Assembly: GCA_035493835.1 (NCBI GenBank)
Contig: DATJHO010000087.1
Coordinates: 1-34,386, forward strand
Origin: DASZTU01 sp035493835
GTDB taxonomy: Bacteria; Pseudomonadota; Alphaproteobacteria; Rhizobiales; Devosiaceae
Reading direction: 5' to 3'
Length of the DNA: 34,386 nt
Shown: positions 7,779 to 15,860 of the stretch, piece after piece
Numbering within the stretch: the stretch's first letter is position 1
Layout: each line of letters begins with the position of its first letter
Notes under the pieces: generated by a model
Seen by the model: only the letters and a program-made list of their open reading frames with translations
Databases searched by the model: none
What the model was told of the DNA's origin: nothing
Translations under genes and position numbers: made by a program

Positions 7779-8327
7779 TCAGTGCTTGCCTGCCTTGCCG
7801 GCAATGTAGTCCATGACCGCCAGCAGCACGCCCGAGGCCACGAAGGTGAGGTGGATCGCCACCAGCCATAAAAGGCGGGTCTGCGCGGCCGGGTCGATTA
7901 CCGTCTCTGGCTCGGCCGTTTTCATGAACGCCTTGAGCAGCGCGATGGCGCTGATGGCCACGATCGAGGCGATGAGCCGCATCTTGAGACCGGAGAAATC
8001 GACGGTGCCCATCCAGTCGGGCCTGTCCTCGTGGTCGCTGACATCGATGCGGGAGACGAAATTCTCGTAGCCGGAAAAGATGACGATCAGCAGCAAATTG
8101 CCGGCCAGCGACAGGTCGATCAGCGACAGCGCCATGAGGATCGCATCCTCGGGCGTGGCGCCGGGCATGAACAGCAACGGCAAATCGTGCAGCATCTCTT
8201 GAAAGAAGATCACCGCCAGCGCCGCCAATGCCACCACCAACCCCACATAAAACGGGGCCATCAACCATCGCGATGCGAAGAGGCCCCGCTCGAGAACATT
8301 TTCGAGGGCGGGTTTTTTGGCAGGCAT
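7779..8327 (-). CDS. YqhA/UPF0114 family membrane protein
   Basis: This 182-residue protein has about four hydrophobic helices: WLMAPFYVGLVVALAALAVIFF, LIDLSLAGNLLLIVIFSGYENFV, LIASIVAISAIALLKAFM, and LLWLVAIHLTFVASGVLLAVMDYIA. The block ENVLERGLFASRWLMAPFYVGL at the N-terminus, GNLLLIVIFSGYENFVS and DFSGLKMRL in the middle are characteristic of the YqhA family of inner-membrane proteins. The function is unknown. A GAGGAG site precedes the ATG. It is convergent with the small protein gene, with eight bases between the stops, and stands alone on its strand. Confidence 0.88.
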   Translation of the reverse strand: MPAKKPALENVLERGLFASRWLMAPFYVGLVVALAALAVIFFQEMLHDLPLLFMPGATPEDAILMALSLIDLSLAGNLLLIVIFSGYENFVSRIDVSDHEDRPDWMGTVDFSGLKMRLIASIVAISAIALLKAFMKTAEPETVIDPAAQTRLLWLVAIHLTFVASGVLLAVMDYIAGKAGKH

Positions 8328-8414
8328 ACTTGGCTCCTCTGCGAGTCGGCGCTCAACTTTCCAGATGTGGGCACGCCTGTTGGTCCAGCCAAGCTAAAGT
8401 CGCCAAGTCTCGAA

Positions 8415-8507
8415 GTCATTCCGGCTTACACCGAAATCCCAGCATACTGGGTCCCCGCGCTGACCGTGCCCCACTCACCGCGTCACCCCGGCAAACGCCG
8501 AGGTCCA
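8415..8507. repeat. Two decayed REP-like palindromic units
   Basis: Unit A (8415-8459) begins GTCATTCCGGC and contains the hairpin CCCAG-CATA-CTGGG (8438-8451). Unit B (8482-8507) begins GTCACCCCGGC and ends GGTCCA. Unit B has the same 26-base frame as the arms of the intact element at 11271-11371 (GTCA-Y-Y-CC ... GR-TCCA). They look like eroded copies of the same intergenic palindrome family. Confidence 0.55.
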
Positions 8508-8549
8508 TCTTGATGACTCTCGGCAGGCACGGAAGTCGCTGAACGCGCT

Positions 8550-8571
8550 CATGCCGGCCTCTCCCGGCATG
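8550..8571 (-). terminator. Possible terminator hairpin of the sugar operon
   Basis: An eight-pair stem (CATGCCGG against CCGGCATG) with a six-base loop lies about 60 bases beyond the stop of the last operon gene. No T-run follows, so this may be a transcript-protecting hairpin or a Rho-dependent end rather than a classical terminator. Confidence 0.3.
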
Positions 8572-8633
8572 CAGCCGGCGCGGGGCGCGGAGGGCGCCCA
8601 ACACTCCGGTCCCCTCACTGGTCGCAAAACCCC

Positions 8634-9443
8634 TCAGCTGGTGAACAGCAAACTGCCGCCATCTACCCGCAAGACCTGTCCATGCACGAATTTTGCGCGC
8701 GGGCTGCAGAGGAAGGCCACTGCGTCGGCGATCTCGTCCGGCTCGGCATAGCGGTCGAAGGATTTGCCGGAGGAATCCATCTTCACCGGATCCACCACGC
8801 GGGTCGCCTGGAAGCGGGCCGTCTTGGCCGGGCCGGGGCTGACGCAATTGACCCGAACGCCGTCCTCGCGCACCTCCTGGGCGAGGCAGCGCGTGTAGTG
8901 AACGACGCCCGCCTTGAGCACGGCATAAATGGAGCCGTTCCCCACTCCCACATGCGCCGCCGTCGAGCCGATATTGACGACCACCCCGTGCCCTCGCGCC
9001 CGCATCGGGTTCACGAAGGCCTGGCACATCAACATGGTGCCGATGAGATTGTTGTTGGTCAGCGCGACGATATCCTCATAGGCAATGCCGAGCAGGTCGT
9101 TGGGCACCGGCTTGCCGCCCGAGGCGCCGATATCACCCCCGGCGCAGTTGACGAGAATGTCGACCTCGCCGAATTTTCCGTCGATCTCCGCCTTCATCCG
9201 CGCGATGGCGGCCTTGTCGCCGATATTGCCGACAACCCCCATGGAGCGCACGCCGAACGCCGAGATCTCCTTGATCATCTCGCCGAGATTGCTGGCCTCG
9301 CCATACTTGGCCGTTTCCTCCCAGCTCAAATCGTGGACGATGACGTTCGCGCCCATCTGCGCCAGGCGCCGCGCCATGAAGCTGCCGAGCCCCCGGCCCG
9401 ACCCCGTGACGAACGCCGTCTTGCCCTTGAGTTCCTCTTCCAT
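8634..9443 (-). CDS. Short-chain dehydrogenase/reductase (SDR) 1
   Basis: This 269-residue classical SDR probably oxidises a sugar or polyol hydroxyl, or reduces the matching ketone, with NAD(P). The cofactor loop TGSGRGLG lies near residue 14, followed by VNCAG. The catalytic tetrad is Asn in LTNNNLIG, Ser in VNIGSTAAH, and Tyr/Lys in YAVLKAG. Near the end are VNCVSPGPAKT and the C-terminal VDGGSLLFTS. A basic residue after the second strand is not seen (VIVHDLS), which hints at NAD rather than NADP. It is the last gene of the seven-gene sugar operon, nine bases after the isomerase-like gene, with GGGGACGG before the ATG. The substrate is unknown. Confidence 0.88.
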   Translation of the reverse strand: MEEELKGKTAFVTGSGRGLGSFMARRLAQMGANVIVHDLSWEETAKYGEASNLGEMIKEISAFGVRSMGVVGNIGDKAAIARMKAEIDGKFGEVDILVNCAGGDIGASGGKPVPNDLLGIAYEDIVALTNNNLIGTMLMCQAFVNPMRARGHGVVVNIGSTAAHVGVGNGSIYAVLKAGVVHYTRCLAQEVREDGVRVNCVSPGPAKTARFQATRVVDPVKMDSSGKSFDRYAEPDEIADAVAFLCSPRAKFVHGQVLRVDGGSLLFTS

Positions 9444-9452
9444 TCCGTCCCC

Positions 9453-10445
9453 TTACATCAGACCAAGTGTCTTGAGATTTTCCGCACTTTTGCGGACCTG
9501 CCCGAGCTCGAAGCTCGTCAGCGCTTCCCCGTCCTCGCCCCTCTCCCAGGGCGTCCGGTAATCGGCGTCGTCGGGCAGGCGATTGCGACGCGCCGCCAAA
9601 AGGCAGGCTGCCAGCTCGGTGGCATCCTTTGGCGCATAGCCGTGCCACCAATCGGGCGTGAACAGGCGCACATGCCGCGCCTCGAGCGCCCCGATCTCGA
9701 TCGCGGCCGGCAATGAAGCGTGATGTTTTGCGAGAATTTCGACAATCTCGCGGAACGGCACCGCGCCGTCGCCGCTGGCGCAGCGCACCAGCCGCAGCCC
9801 CTCATCGGTCCATTGCGCGCGATAATCCTTGAGGTGGAGGTAGCGCACATGGGGGGCAATGGTGCGGGTGAAATCGAGCGGCGCCTGGGCGACCGGAAAA
9901 GTGTTGGCCGTGTCGAAGACGATGCCGACATTAGGCCCCGATTCCTCGCAGAAATTGACCAACTCCTTGCTGGTGAAATCCTGGTGGTTTTCAATGGCGA
10001 TGGTGATGTCATGCTCGGCCGCCATCGGCGCCAGCACGGCAAGCTTTTCCCAGGTGCTGTCGACCAGATCATGCCAGCGTTGGCCAGCGGCGTTGCGATC
10101 GCCGCAAAGGATAGGGGTCAGGGCAAAGCGGATGATTTTCGCGCCGACGCCGTTGGCGATGCGGATGGAATTGGCGAAGTCGGCGGTCTGCAGGCCCGCA
10201 CTGCCGATCGGCTCCATACCGTGGGCCCTGAGGCGCGCGCCGAGCGTATCGAGGTCGTTATCGCTCATCCTGCCGGTCCAGCCCTCCCAGAGCTCCAGCG
10301 TCTTGGCCCCGAGTTCCACCGCCAGCGCGATGTAGCCTTCGAGCCCTACCGCCTTGGGGTTGGCGCGCGGGGTCCCGGCCGCCTGGATGCCGAGATAGTA
10401 GGTGAGTCCGTAGGGATTGAGCCCGGTCCTCAGAATGGAAGCCAT
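9453..10445 (-). CDS. Xylose-isomerase-like TIM-barrel enzyme
   Basis: This 330-residue protein of the AP_endonuc_2/xylose isomerase-like superfamily covers sugar phosphate isomerases, epimerases and related metalloenzymes. Likely metal ligands are Glu152 in IAIENHQDF, Asp178 in GIVFDTANTF, His204 in YLHLKDY, and a Glu in AAIEIGALE near residue 250. The N-terminal LNPYGLTYYLGIQAAG and the Trp-rich LELWEGWTGRMSDND are distinctive and probably line the substrate pocket. Its AGGAGG ribosome site overlaps the TAG stop of the upstream SDR, so the two are coupled. Sitting between two dehydrogenases, it probably isomerises or epimerises an oxidised sugar intermediate. The exact reaction cannot be deduced. 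Confidence 0.82.
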   Translation of the reverse strand: MASILRTGLNPYGLTYYLGIQAAGTPRANPKAVGLEGYIALAVELGAKTLELWEGWTGRMSDNDLDTLGARLRAHGMEPIGSAGLQTADFANSIRIANGVGAKIIRFALTPILCGDRNAAGQRWHDLVDSTWEKLAVLAPMAAEHDITIAIENHQDFTSKELVNFCEESGPNVGIVFDTANTFPVAQAPLDFTRTIAPHVRYLHLKDYRAQWTDEGLRLVRCASGDGAVPFREIVEILAKHHASLPAAIEIGALEARHVRLFTPDWWHGYAPKDATELAACLLAARRNRLPDDADYRTPWERGEDGEALTSFELGQVRKSAENLKTLGLM

Positions 10446-10454
10446 GAAATCCTC

Positions 10455-11219
10455 CTAGCGCAAGCCGGCGTCGACGGTGATGGATTGCTTGGTGATCATG
10501 CGGCTGTCGTCGGCCGCAAGGAAGAGCACCGCGCGGGCGATCTCCTCCCCCAGCAGCACGTTTTTGATCGCCTGGCGCGACACCATCGCCTCGATCTGCG
10601 TGGGGTCGGGATACCAGAGCCGCTTCTGCTTTTCCGTGATCACCGCCCCCGGCTCGATGGCGTTGACCCTTATGTTATCGCTCCCGAAACCGCGGGCAAG
10701 CGCCCGTGTCAGGCCGCCGATTGCTGCCTTGGCGGTGGCATAGGCGATCATGTTGTCGGCGCCGCCGCGCCAGGCGATGGACGAAAAATTGATGATGGAG
10801 CCATGGCCGAGCTCCTTCATGTGCGGGCGCACCGCCTGCGCAGCGAAGAATTGCGGCCTCAAATTGATGGCCTGGGAATTGTCCCAGTACTCGACCGTGA
10901 TGTCATCGATCGGCTTGCGATCGTCATTGGCCGCATTGTTGACCAGCACCGCCACGGGCCCGAGCCGGTCGCGGACCTGCCCGACCGCGGCCTTGAGGGC
11001 GCCGATTTCGGTGAGGTCGCAGCGAAGATAGAGCGGCCGGTGTGGCGCGCGGCGCAGCTCTTCGACCAACGCTTTGCCTTCGCCGTCGAGGATATCGAGG
11101 AAAGCGACCTTGGCGCCCTGCCCGGCGAAGGCGCGGACGATATCGGCACCGATCCCCGAGGCGCCCCCGGTGACCAGCACGACGCGATCGGCAAGGCTGG
11201 GATATGTGGCAAATGTCAT
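10455..11219 (-). CDS. Short-chain dehydrogenase/reductase (SDR) 2
   Basis: The protein has 254 residues from ATG 11219 (MTFATYPSLADRVVLVTGG). A longer frame to 11300 would run into the palindromic repeat and is rejected. The cofactor loop is GGASGIG. Asp in VAFLDIL after the second strand suggests NAD preference. Further motifs are LVNNAAND, active-site Ser in INFSSIAW, Tyr/Lys in YATAKAA, and the C-terminal ITVDAGLR. It is the first enzyme gene after the transporter genes and differs clearly from SDR 1, so the two probably act on different steps. Families of this type include sugar, gluconate and polyol dehydrogenases; the substrate is not determinable. Confidence 0.88.
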   Translation of the reverse strand: MTFATYPSLADRVVLVTGGASGIGADIVRAFAGQGAKVAFLDILDGEGKALVEELRRAPHRPLYLRCDLTEIGALKAAVGQVRDRLGPVAVLVNNAANDDRKPIDDITVEYWDNSQAINLRPQFFAAQAVRPHMKELGHGSIINFSSIAWRGGADNMIAYATAKAAIGGLTRALARGFGSDNIRVNAIEPGAVITEKQKRLWYPDPTQIEAMVSRQAIKNVLLGEEIARAVLFLAADDSRMITKQSITVDAGLR

Positions 11220-11270
11220 GCTTGGAAAAGTCCTGAGTTTAGGTGTTGAGGTTGGGCCTCCGTCCAACCC

Positions 11271-11371
11271 GGCGTCATTCCCGCGAACGCGGGAATCCAT
11301 CTTTTACGAAGGAGCTTCGAACGTTGCGGCTTTGCCCGGAACTGGATTCCCGCTTTCGCGGGAATGACGCC
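11271..11371. repeat. Bipartite palindromic element (BIME-like)
   Basis: Two 29-base arms (11271-11299 and 11343-11371) form a near-perfect inverted repeat around a 43-base core. Each arm is itself a hairpin, ATTCCCGCG-AA-CGCGGGAAT on the left and ATTCCCGC-TTT-CGCGGGAAT on the right. The element lies in the only large gap of the sugar operon, between the ABC ATPase stop and SDR 2. By analogy with REP/BIME elements it could end or slow transcription, or protect the transporter part of the message. That role is inference. Confidence 0.85.
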
Positions 11372-11407
11372 GCGAGTGAACGCATGATCCGATCCCAAGT
11401 TGGCGCC

Positions 11408-12517
11408 CTAGATCAGCCTTTGCGTGGTGGGTTCGAACAGGCAGGCATGGGCCATGTCGACGCCCAGGGTGATGTTCTCCCCCATGCGCGGCGCCCCGTC
11501 GGGATCGAAGCGACCGACGATTTCGATATCGCCCACCCGCATCACGGCCATGGTCTCGGCCCCGGTGGGCTCGACCAGCTCCACCGGCGCGCTGAGCGTG
11601 GCAAGCCCGGGCTTTTGAGCCTTGAGGTCGGAATGATAGCGGAAGAGATGCTCGGGCCGCACGCCGAGGATTACATCCTTCCCCGCCGCTCGCGATCCCG
11701 CGCCGTTGTGAAGCGCCAGTTTTGCGGTGCCGCCGGCCGCCGCGCGCACTGTCACCGCTGTCGTACCGCCATCCTCGACTAGTTGTGCTGGGATGAAATT
11801 CATTGACGGCGACCCCATGAAGCCGGCCACGAACATGTTGGCGGGCCGGTCATAGACCGCCTGAGGCTCGTCGAATTGCTGCACCTGTCCCTGATGCATC
11901 ACCGCGATGCGGGAGGCGAGCGTCATCGCCTCCACCTGATCGTGGGTGACGTAGATGGTGGTCTTGCCGACGCGGTTGTGCAGCTTTTTGATTTCGGTCC
12001 GCATCTCGACCCGGAGCTTGGCGTCGAGATTGGAGAGCGGCTCGTCGAAGAGGAAGAGTTGCGGGTCGCGCACCAACGCCCTGCCCATGGCGACGCGCTG
12101 CCGCTGCCCGCCCGAAAGCTGCCCCGGCTTGCGCTTGAGCAGCATCTCGATCTGCAGCAAATTGGCGACCCGCCTGATCGCCTCCTCCTGCTGCGGCTTG
12201 GGCACGCCGCGCGCCTCCATGCCGAACAGCATGTTCTGCTTCACCGTCATGGTGGGATAGAGCGCGTAGGATTGGAATACCATGGCGATGTCGCGATCCT
12301 TGGGTGGCACCGAATTCACCATGCGGTCGCCGATCCAGATCTCGCCCGTGGTGACCGTTTCCAGCCCCGCAATCATTGCGAGGAGTGTCGACTTGCCGCA
12401 GCCAGACGGGCCGACCAGGGCGATGAATTCACCCTGCCTCGCCTCAAGATCGATGCCCTTCAGCACCTCGACGAGCCCAAAATTCTTGTAGAGGTTGTGA
12501 ACGCTCAGGGAAGCCAT
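11408..12517 (-). CDS. Sugar ABC transporter ATPase (UgpC/MsmK/GtsD type)
   Basis: The 369-residue ATPase energises the sugar importer. Walker A GPSGCGKST lies at 36-44, the Q-loop at FQSYALYP (Q82), the signature LSGGQRQ at 134-140, Walker B LFLFDEP at 154-160, the D-loop SNLDAKL, and the switch His192 in VTHDQVEA. The C-terminal ~130 residues form the TOBE/MalK-type regulatory domain (GVRPEHLF, ELVEPTGAE, GENITLGVDMAHACLFEP). This places it in the CUT1 class, which handles oligosaccharides, glucose/mannose and glycerol-3-phosphate. Seven bases separate it from the upstream permease gene. Confidence 0.94.
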   Translation of the reverse strand: MASLSVHNLYKNFGLVEVLKGIDLEARQGEFIALVGPSGCGKSTLLAMIAGLETVTTGEIWIGDRMVNSVPPKDRDIAMVFQSYALYPTMTVKQNMLFGMEARGVPKPQQEEAIRRVANLLQIEMLLKRKPGQLSGGQRQRVAMGRALVRDPQLFLFDEPLSNLDAKLRVEMRTEIKKLHNRVGKTTIYVTHDQVEAMTLASRIAVMHQGQVQQFDEPQAVYDRPANMFVAGFMGSPSMNFIPAQLVEDGGTTAVTVRAAAGGTAKLALHNGAGSRAAGKDVILGVRPEHLFRYHSDLKAQKPGLATLSAPVELVEPTGAETMAVMRVGDIEIVGRFDPDGAPRMGENITLGVDMAHACLFEPTTQRLI

Positions 12518-12524
12518 GCTTGCC

Positions 12525-13433
12525 TCATTTGATCGCGCCCTGGGTGAGGCCGCGGACGAAATACTTGCCGCCCAGGAAATAGACGAGCAGCGGCGGAAGG
12601 GCGCCGATCAGCACTGCGGCGCTCGAGACGTTGTAGACACGGACGTTGACGCCGCCGGTCCCGAGCGCGACCAAGGCCGCGGTGATGGGTTGTTGGCTAC
12701 CCGAGGTGAAGATCACCCCGTAGAGGAACTCGTTCCATATGCCGGTGAACTGCCAGATGACGGTGACGATCAGGATCGGCGGACTCAACGGCAGGATGAT
12801 CCGCCAGAAAATGCGCCAGAAGCCTGCCCCGTCGATCCGGGCCGCCTTGATCAGGTCGTCGGGAATGTTGACGTAAAAATTCCGGCAGAACAGCGTCGTA
12901 AAACTGATGCCCTGCACACAATGGATGAGGATGAGCCCGGCGATCGAATTGGAAAGGTGGAGCTTTCCCAGGATGAAGGCCCAGGGCATCAGCGCCACCT
13001 GGCCGGGCATGAATACGCCCAGCAGCATGCAGGTGAAGACGATCTCCGAGCCGGGGAACTTCCACTTGGACAGCACATAGCCGTTCAGCGCACCGATGGC
13101 GGTCGAGATGATGGTTGCGGGGATCGTCAGCTCGACGGAATTGATGAAGTTCTGCCGGATGCCATTACAGCCCCCGCCCACGCAATAACTGCTCCAGGCC
13201 TGCCCCCAGGCGTCCCACGAGAAGCTGTGGGGAAAGTTGATGAGGCCGTTGTGGGCGATCTCGGGAAGATCGCGGAACGAGTTGAAGACGACCACCAGGA
13301 GGGGGATCGCGTAGAGCAGGGCAAAGACCGAAAGGACGCCATAGACGAGCACCCGGCCCGCAACATAGCGGCGGCGAGCAGCGGTGGCTTCCGGATCGAG
13401 GGCCCGGGTTGACGGTAGTGTTGCTTCAGCCAT
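12525..13433 (-). CDS. Sugar ABC transporter permease (GtsC-like)
   Basis: This 302-residue inner-membrane permease has about six helices, beginning with VLVYGVLSVFALLYAIPLLVVVFNSF. The cytoplasmic EAA loop that contacts the ATPase is visible as IKAARIDGAGFWRIFWRIILPL. A periplasmic segment with two cysteines (SYCVGGGCNGI) before FINSVELTIPATI is reminiscent of the GtsC glucose/mannose permeases of pseudomonads rather than of maltose or glycerol-phosphate permeases. It overlaps the preceding permease gene by eight bases. The substrate assignment rests on family resemblance recalled without a search. Confidence 0.92.
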   Translation of the reverse strand: MAEATLPSTRALDPEATAARRRYVAGRVLVYGVLSVFALLYAIPLLVVVFNSFRDLPEIAHNGLINFPHSFSWDAWGQAWSSYCVGGGCNGIRQNFINSVELTIPATIISTAIGALNGYVLSKWKFPGSEIVFTCMLLGVFMPGQVALMPWAFILGKLHLSNSIAGLILIHCVQGISFTTLFCRNFYVNIPDDLIKAARIDGAGFWRIFWRIILPLSPPILIVTVIWQFTGIWNEFLYGVIFTSGSQQPITAALVALGTGGVNVRVYNVSSAAVLIGALPPLLVYFLGGKYFVRGLTQGAIK

Positions 13434-14358
13434 GGGAGATTCTCCGCCGGCGCCATACCAGATAGAGCGAATAGGGGATGAGGACGGCCGCGAGCGCCAG
13501 CAGGATCATCATCGCGGCGGCGGTGCCCTGCCCGATCTGGCCACGATCGAACATCAAGTCATAGACGACGAGGGCGGGAAACGTCGTCGAGATACCCGGC
13601 CCGCCATGGGTCAACGCCAAGGCGAGGTCAAAGGTCTTGATGGCGAACTGGAGCAAAATCACCAGCACCGCCACGAAGATTGGCGCAATGGTGGGGAGGA
13701 TCACCCGCGTATAGGTCCTGAAGCTCGAGGCGCCGTCGATCTGCGCCGCCTTGATGATGTCGGGATCGACAGCCCGAAGCCCGGCCAGGAACAGCGCCAT
13801 GGCGAAGCCCGAAGACTGCCAGACGCCCGTGATCATGATGGCGAGCAGCGCCGTCTGGCTATGCGTGGCGAGGGCGAAATTGAAGTTCGTCCAGCCGAGC
13901 ATGCGCACCAGGTACTGGATGCCGACATCGGGCGAGTAGAGCCAGCCCCATACGGTGCCGGTAACAACGAAGGAAACCGCCAGCGGGTAGAGGAAAATGG
14001 TGCGGAACACCGCCTCGTTCCGGATGCGCTGGTCGATGAAGATCGCGAGCAGCAGCCCGATAGCCCCGGCACCCACGACGTAGATGGCGCTGTAGATGAA
14101 GAGGTTCTGGTAGGCGACGATCCAGCGGGTGCTGCTCCACAGGTCGACATAGTTCTTGAAGCCCAGGAATTGATAGCTGGGCAGCAGGGTCGAGTTCGAC
14201 AGCGAGATGTAAATCGACCAGAGCGTGAAGATGAAGACATAGAGGAGCGTTGCGAGGATCGACGGCAGCAGGACGAGCAGCGGAACCGTTCCACCCAACT
14301 TCTCCCGCCATGAACGGTCACCTACCCGCAGCACCCGAGGCTCGGCCAACGACGACAT
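13426..14358 (-). CDS. Sugar ABC transporter permease (GtsB-like)
   Basis: This 310-residue partner permease has about six membrane helices, the first being LLVLLPSILATLLYVFIFTLW. FLGFKNYVDLW is the usual first periplasmic block of MalF/UgpA-class permeases. The EAA motif reads IKAAQIDGASSFRTYTRVILPTI. HGGPGISTTFPALVVYDLMF is the conserved segment before the last helix. Its start follows the binding-protein stop by 62 bases, and its end overlaps the second permease. With the GtsC-like subunit it forms the membrane channel of the importer. Confidence 0.92.
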   Translation of the reverse strand: MSSLAEPRVLRVGDRSWREKLGGTVPLLVLLPSILATLLYVFIFTLWSIYISLSNSTLLPSYQFLGFKNYVDLWSSTRWIVAYQNLFIYSAIYVVGAGAIGLLLAIFIDQRIRNEAVFRTIFLYPLAVSFVVTGTVWGWLYSPDVGIQYLVRMLGWTNFNFALATHSQTALLAIMITGVWQSSGFAMALFLAGLRAVDPDIIKAAQIDGASSFRTYTRVILPTIAPIFVAVLVILLQFAIKTFDLALALTHGGPGISTTFPALVVYDLMFDRGQIGQGTAAAMMILLALAAVLIPYSLYLVWRRRRISHG

Positions 14359-14420
14359 CTGAGTTCACCTTCGCAAGAACCGGAAGGGCCTGTCCGCGAC
14401 GCGGACAGCCCCGGGGAGGA

Positions 14421-15686
14421 CTACTGCTGGGCGAGAACCCCATCCGACATCTGCTGCGCCGCGTCTTCCGGCGCCATGTCGGGCGTGTTGACGAATTTCG
14501 TGACCACATCCAGCACGGCGCCGCGATATTTTTGCAGGATCGTCATGTTCTGCGACATCGAATTGACCAGCGTGCCGGCCGCGATCGAGGCCTGGAGGTC
14601 CTTCTGCGATTCGACCTGGCAGGGGTTGAAGCCCTTGGAGATGTCGACATCCGTGCGGGCCGGGATCGATCCCTTGGCCTGGTTGAAGATGTACTGGAAG
14701 TTGGGGCTCATGATCAGGTGCGCCAGCAATTGCGAGCCGGCCTCGTAATCGGGATCGCTTTGCTTGAAGAAGGCGACGGAATCGGCATTGAGGATGAAGC
14801 CCGGCTTGCCGTTGTCGCTCGGCGTCGGGGCGCAGGTATAATCGGTGCCGTATTTGAACCCGGCGGCGGTGAGATAGCCGATATTCCAGTCGCCCATGAT
14901 GTAGAAGGCGGCCTTGCCGCTGGCCATCATCTGGTTGGCGGTATCGGTGTCGCGGCCGGCAATGCCAGGATCCATGTATTTGGACTGGATCAGCCGCATT
15001 TCCTTGAACGCATCGACCATGTCCTGGCTCTTCATGGCGTCCGTGTCGCCCTCGACGAACGCCTTCTGGTAGAGAGCCGCGTTCATGCCGTAGACCATGT
15101 CTTCGAACACGATGCCGTCCGTCCAGTTGAAGCTGGCATGGGCGAGACAGATGATTCCGGCGGCCACGGCCTTGTCGCAGTCCTCGTTGAACTCTTTCCA
15201 GGTCTTGGGGAACGCCGTGATGCCGGCCGTCTTCATCCCCTTGACGCTGCCCCAGAACCAATTGATCCGGTGGATGTTCATCGGCACTGCGACCCAGTGC
15301 CCGTCGGGCTTCATGACCGGCAGCAGCTGCGGCGCGACAACCTTGTCCCACCCTTCCTTGCTGGCGAGGTCATCGAGACTGTCCATGCCGCCTGTATTGT
15401 TCCATTCCTTGATCTCCGGCCCTTTGAGCTGGACGGCGGGGGGCGGATTGCCGGCGACCACGTCGGAGCGCAGCTTGGCGAGCGCATCCGCCGTGTGGCC
15501 GGCAATGGAAGTGGTCTGCCACTCCCCGCCCGCCTTGGTGAACATGTCGCCGAGCTTGGCAATCGCGGCGCCGTCGGAGCCCGAGGCCCACTGGCTGAGC
15601 AGATTGGTCTTTGGCGCCGCCACGGCCGTTCCAGCCAATAAGGCGAGCGTAATCAGGCCGAGCCCGGCCTTCATAACCAAGTTCAT
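14421..15686 (-). CDS. Sugar ABC transporter substrate-binding protein (GtsA-like)
   Basis: This 421-residue periplasmic protein has a signal peptide (MNLVMKAGLGLITLALLAGTAVA, probable cleavage after AVA). Blocks such as LLSQWASGSDGAAIAKLGDMF, VVAGNPPPAVQLKGPEIKEW, VAVPMNIHRINWFWGS, FPKTWKEFNE, GKAAFYIMGDW and NQAKGSIPARTDVD match the layout of glucose/mannose-binding GtsA-type proteins (solute-binding family 1). First gene of the operon, it has a strong AGGGAGG site before the ATG. The aromatic and polar residues around NIHRINWFWGS suggest a mono- or small oligosaccharide ligand, but the ligand is not known. Confidence 0.92.
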   Translation of the reverse strand: MNLVMKAGLGLITLALLAGTAVAAPKTNLLSQWASGSDGAAIAKLGDMFTKAGGEWQTTSIAGHTADALAKLRSDVVAGNPPPAVQLKGPEIKEWNNTGGMDSLDDLASKEGWDKVVAPQLLPVMKPDGHWVAVPMNIHRINWFWGSVKGMKTAGITAFPKTWKEFNEDCDKAVAAGIICLAHASFNWTDGIVFEDMVYGMNAALYQKAFVEGDTDAMKSQDMVDAFKEMRLIQSKYMDPGIAGRDTDTANQMMASGKAAFYIMGDWNIGYLTAAGFKYGTDYTCAPTPSDNGKPGFILNADSVAFFKQSDPDYEAGSQLLAHLIMSPNFQYIFNQAKGSIPARTDVDISKGFNPCQVESQKDLQASIAAGTLVNSMSQNMTILQKYRGAVLDVVTKFVNTPDMAPEDAAQQMSDGVLAQQ

Positions 15687-15792
15687 TGTGTTCCTCCCTT
15701 GCGAGTCCGCGTGACCGTTTTTCGGCTGTTTTTCGCGAACTCTGTGCTGATCGGCGACTGAACTCTTCCTCGTGAGTCCGACCCTGCAACAG

Positions 15793-15821
15793 TTCTAAGA
15801 TGAACGTAATATTACTGTCAA
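15793..15821 (-). promoter_or_regulatory. Candidate promoter and operator of the sugar operon
   Basis: On the minus strand a perfect TTGACA -35 box (15816-15821) is followed after 17 bases by a weak -10, TTAGAA (15793-15798). The spacer contains the perfect ten-base palindrome GTAATATTAC (15806-15815), which is AT-rich against a GC-rich background and well placed for a repressor. The site lies about 110 bases upstream of the binding-protein ATG. No regulator gene lies in the operon. Confidence 0.45.
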
Positions 15822-15860
15822 CGCGGGGCACTGTACCTTCCGAGACTTTCGGTTGTGCGG

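Larger units (their letters stand above)
8328..8633. other. Intergenic stretch with decayed palindromic repeats
   Basis: No convincing gene is present. The stretch separates the YqhA-type gene from the end of the long sugar operon. It contains two degenerate repeat units (8415-8459 and 8482-8507, listed separately) and a short hairpin at 8550-8571. Short open frames here lack ribosome sites and are rich in repeat sequence. Confidence 0.6.

Noticed and set aside
9720..11249. 509-codon open frame on the plus strand
   Set aside because: Antisense shadow spanning the TIM-barrel and SDR 2 genes, both of which have clear motifs.
11220..11300. Longer N-terminus for SDR 2
   Set aside because: The added residues come from the palindromic repeat, and the SDR fold begins after the ATG at 11219.
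14250..15641. 463-codon open frame on the plus strand
   Set aside because: Antisense to the sugar-binding protein gene, which has a signal peptide and family blocks.
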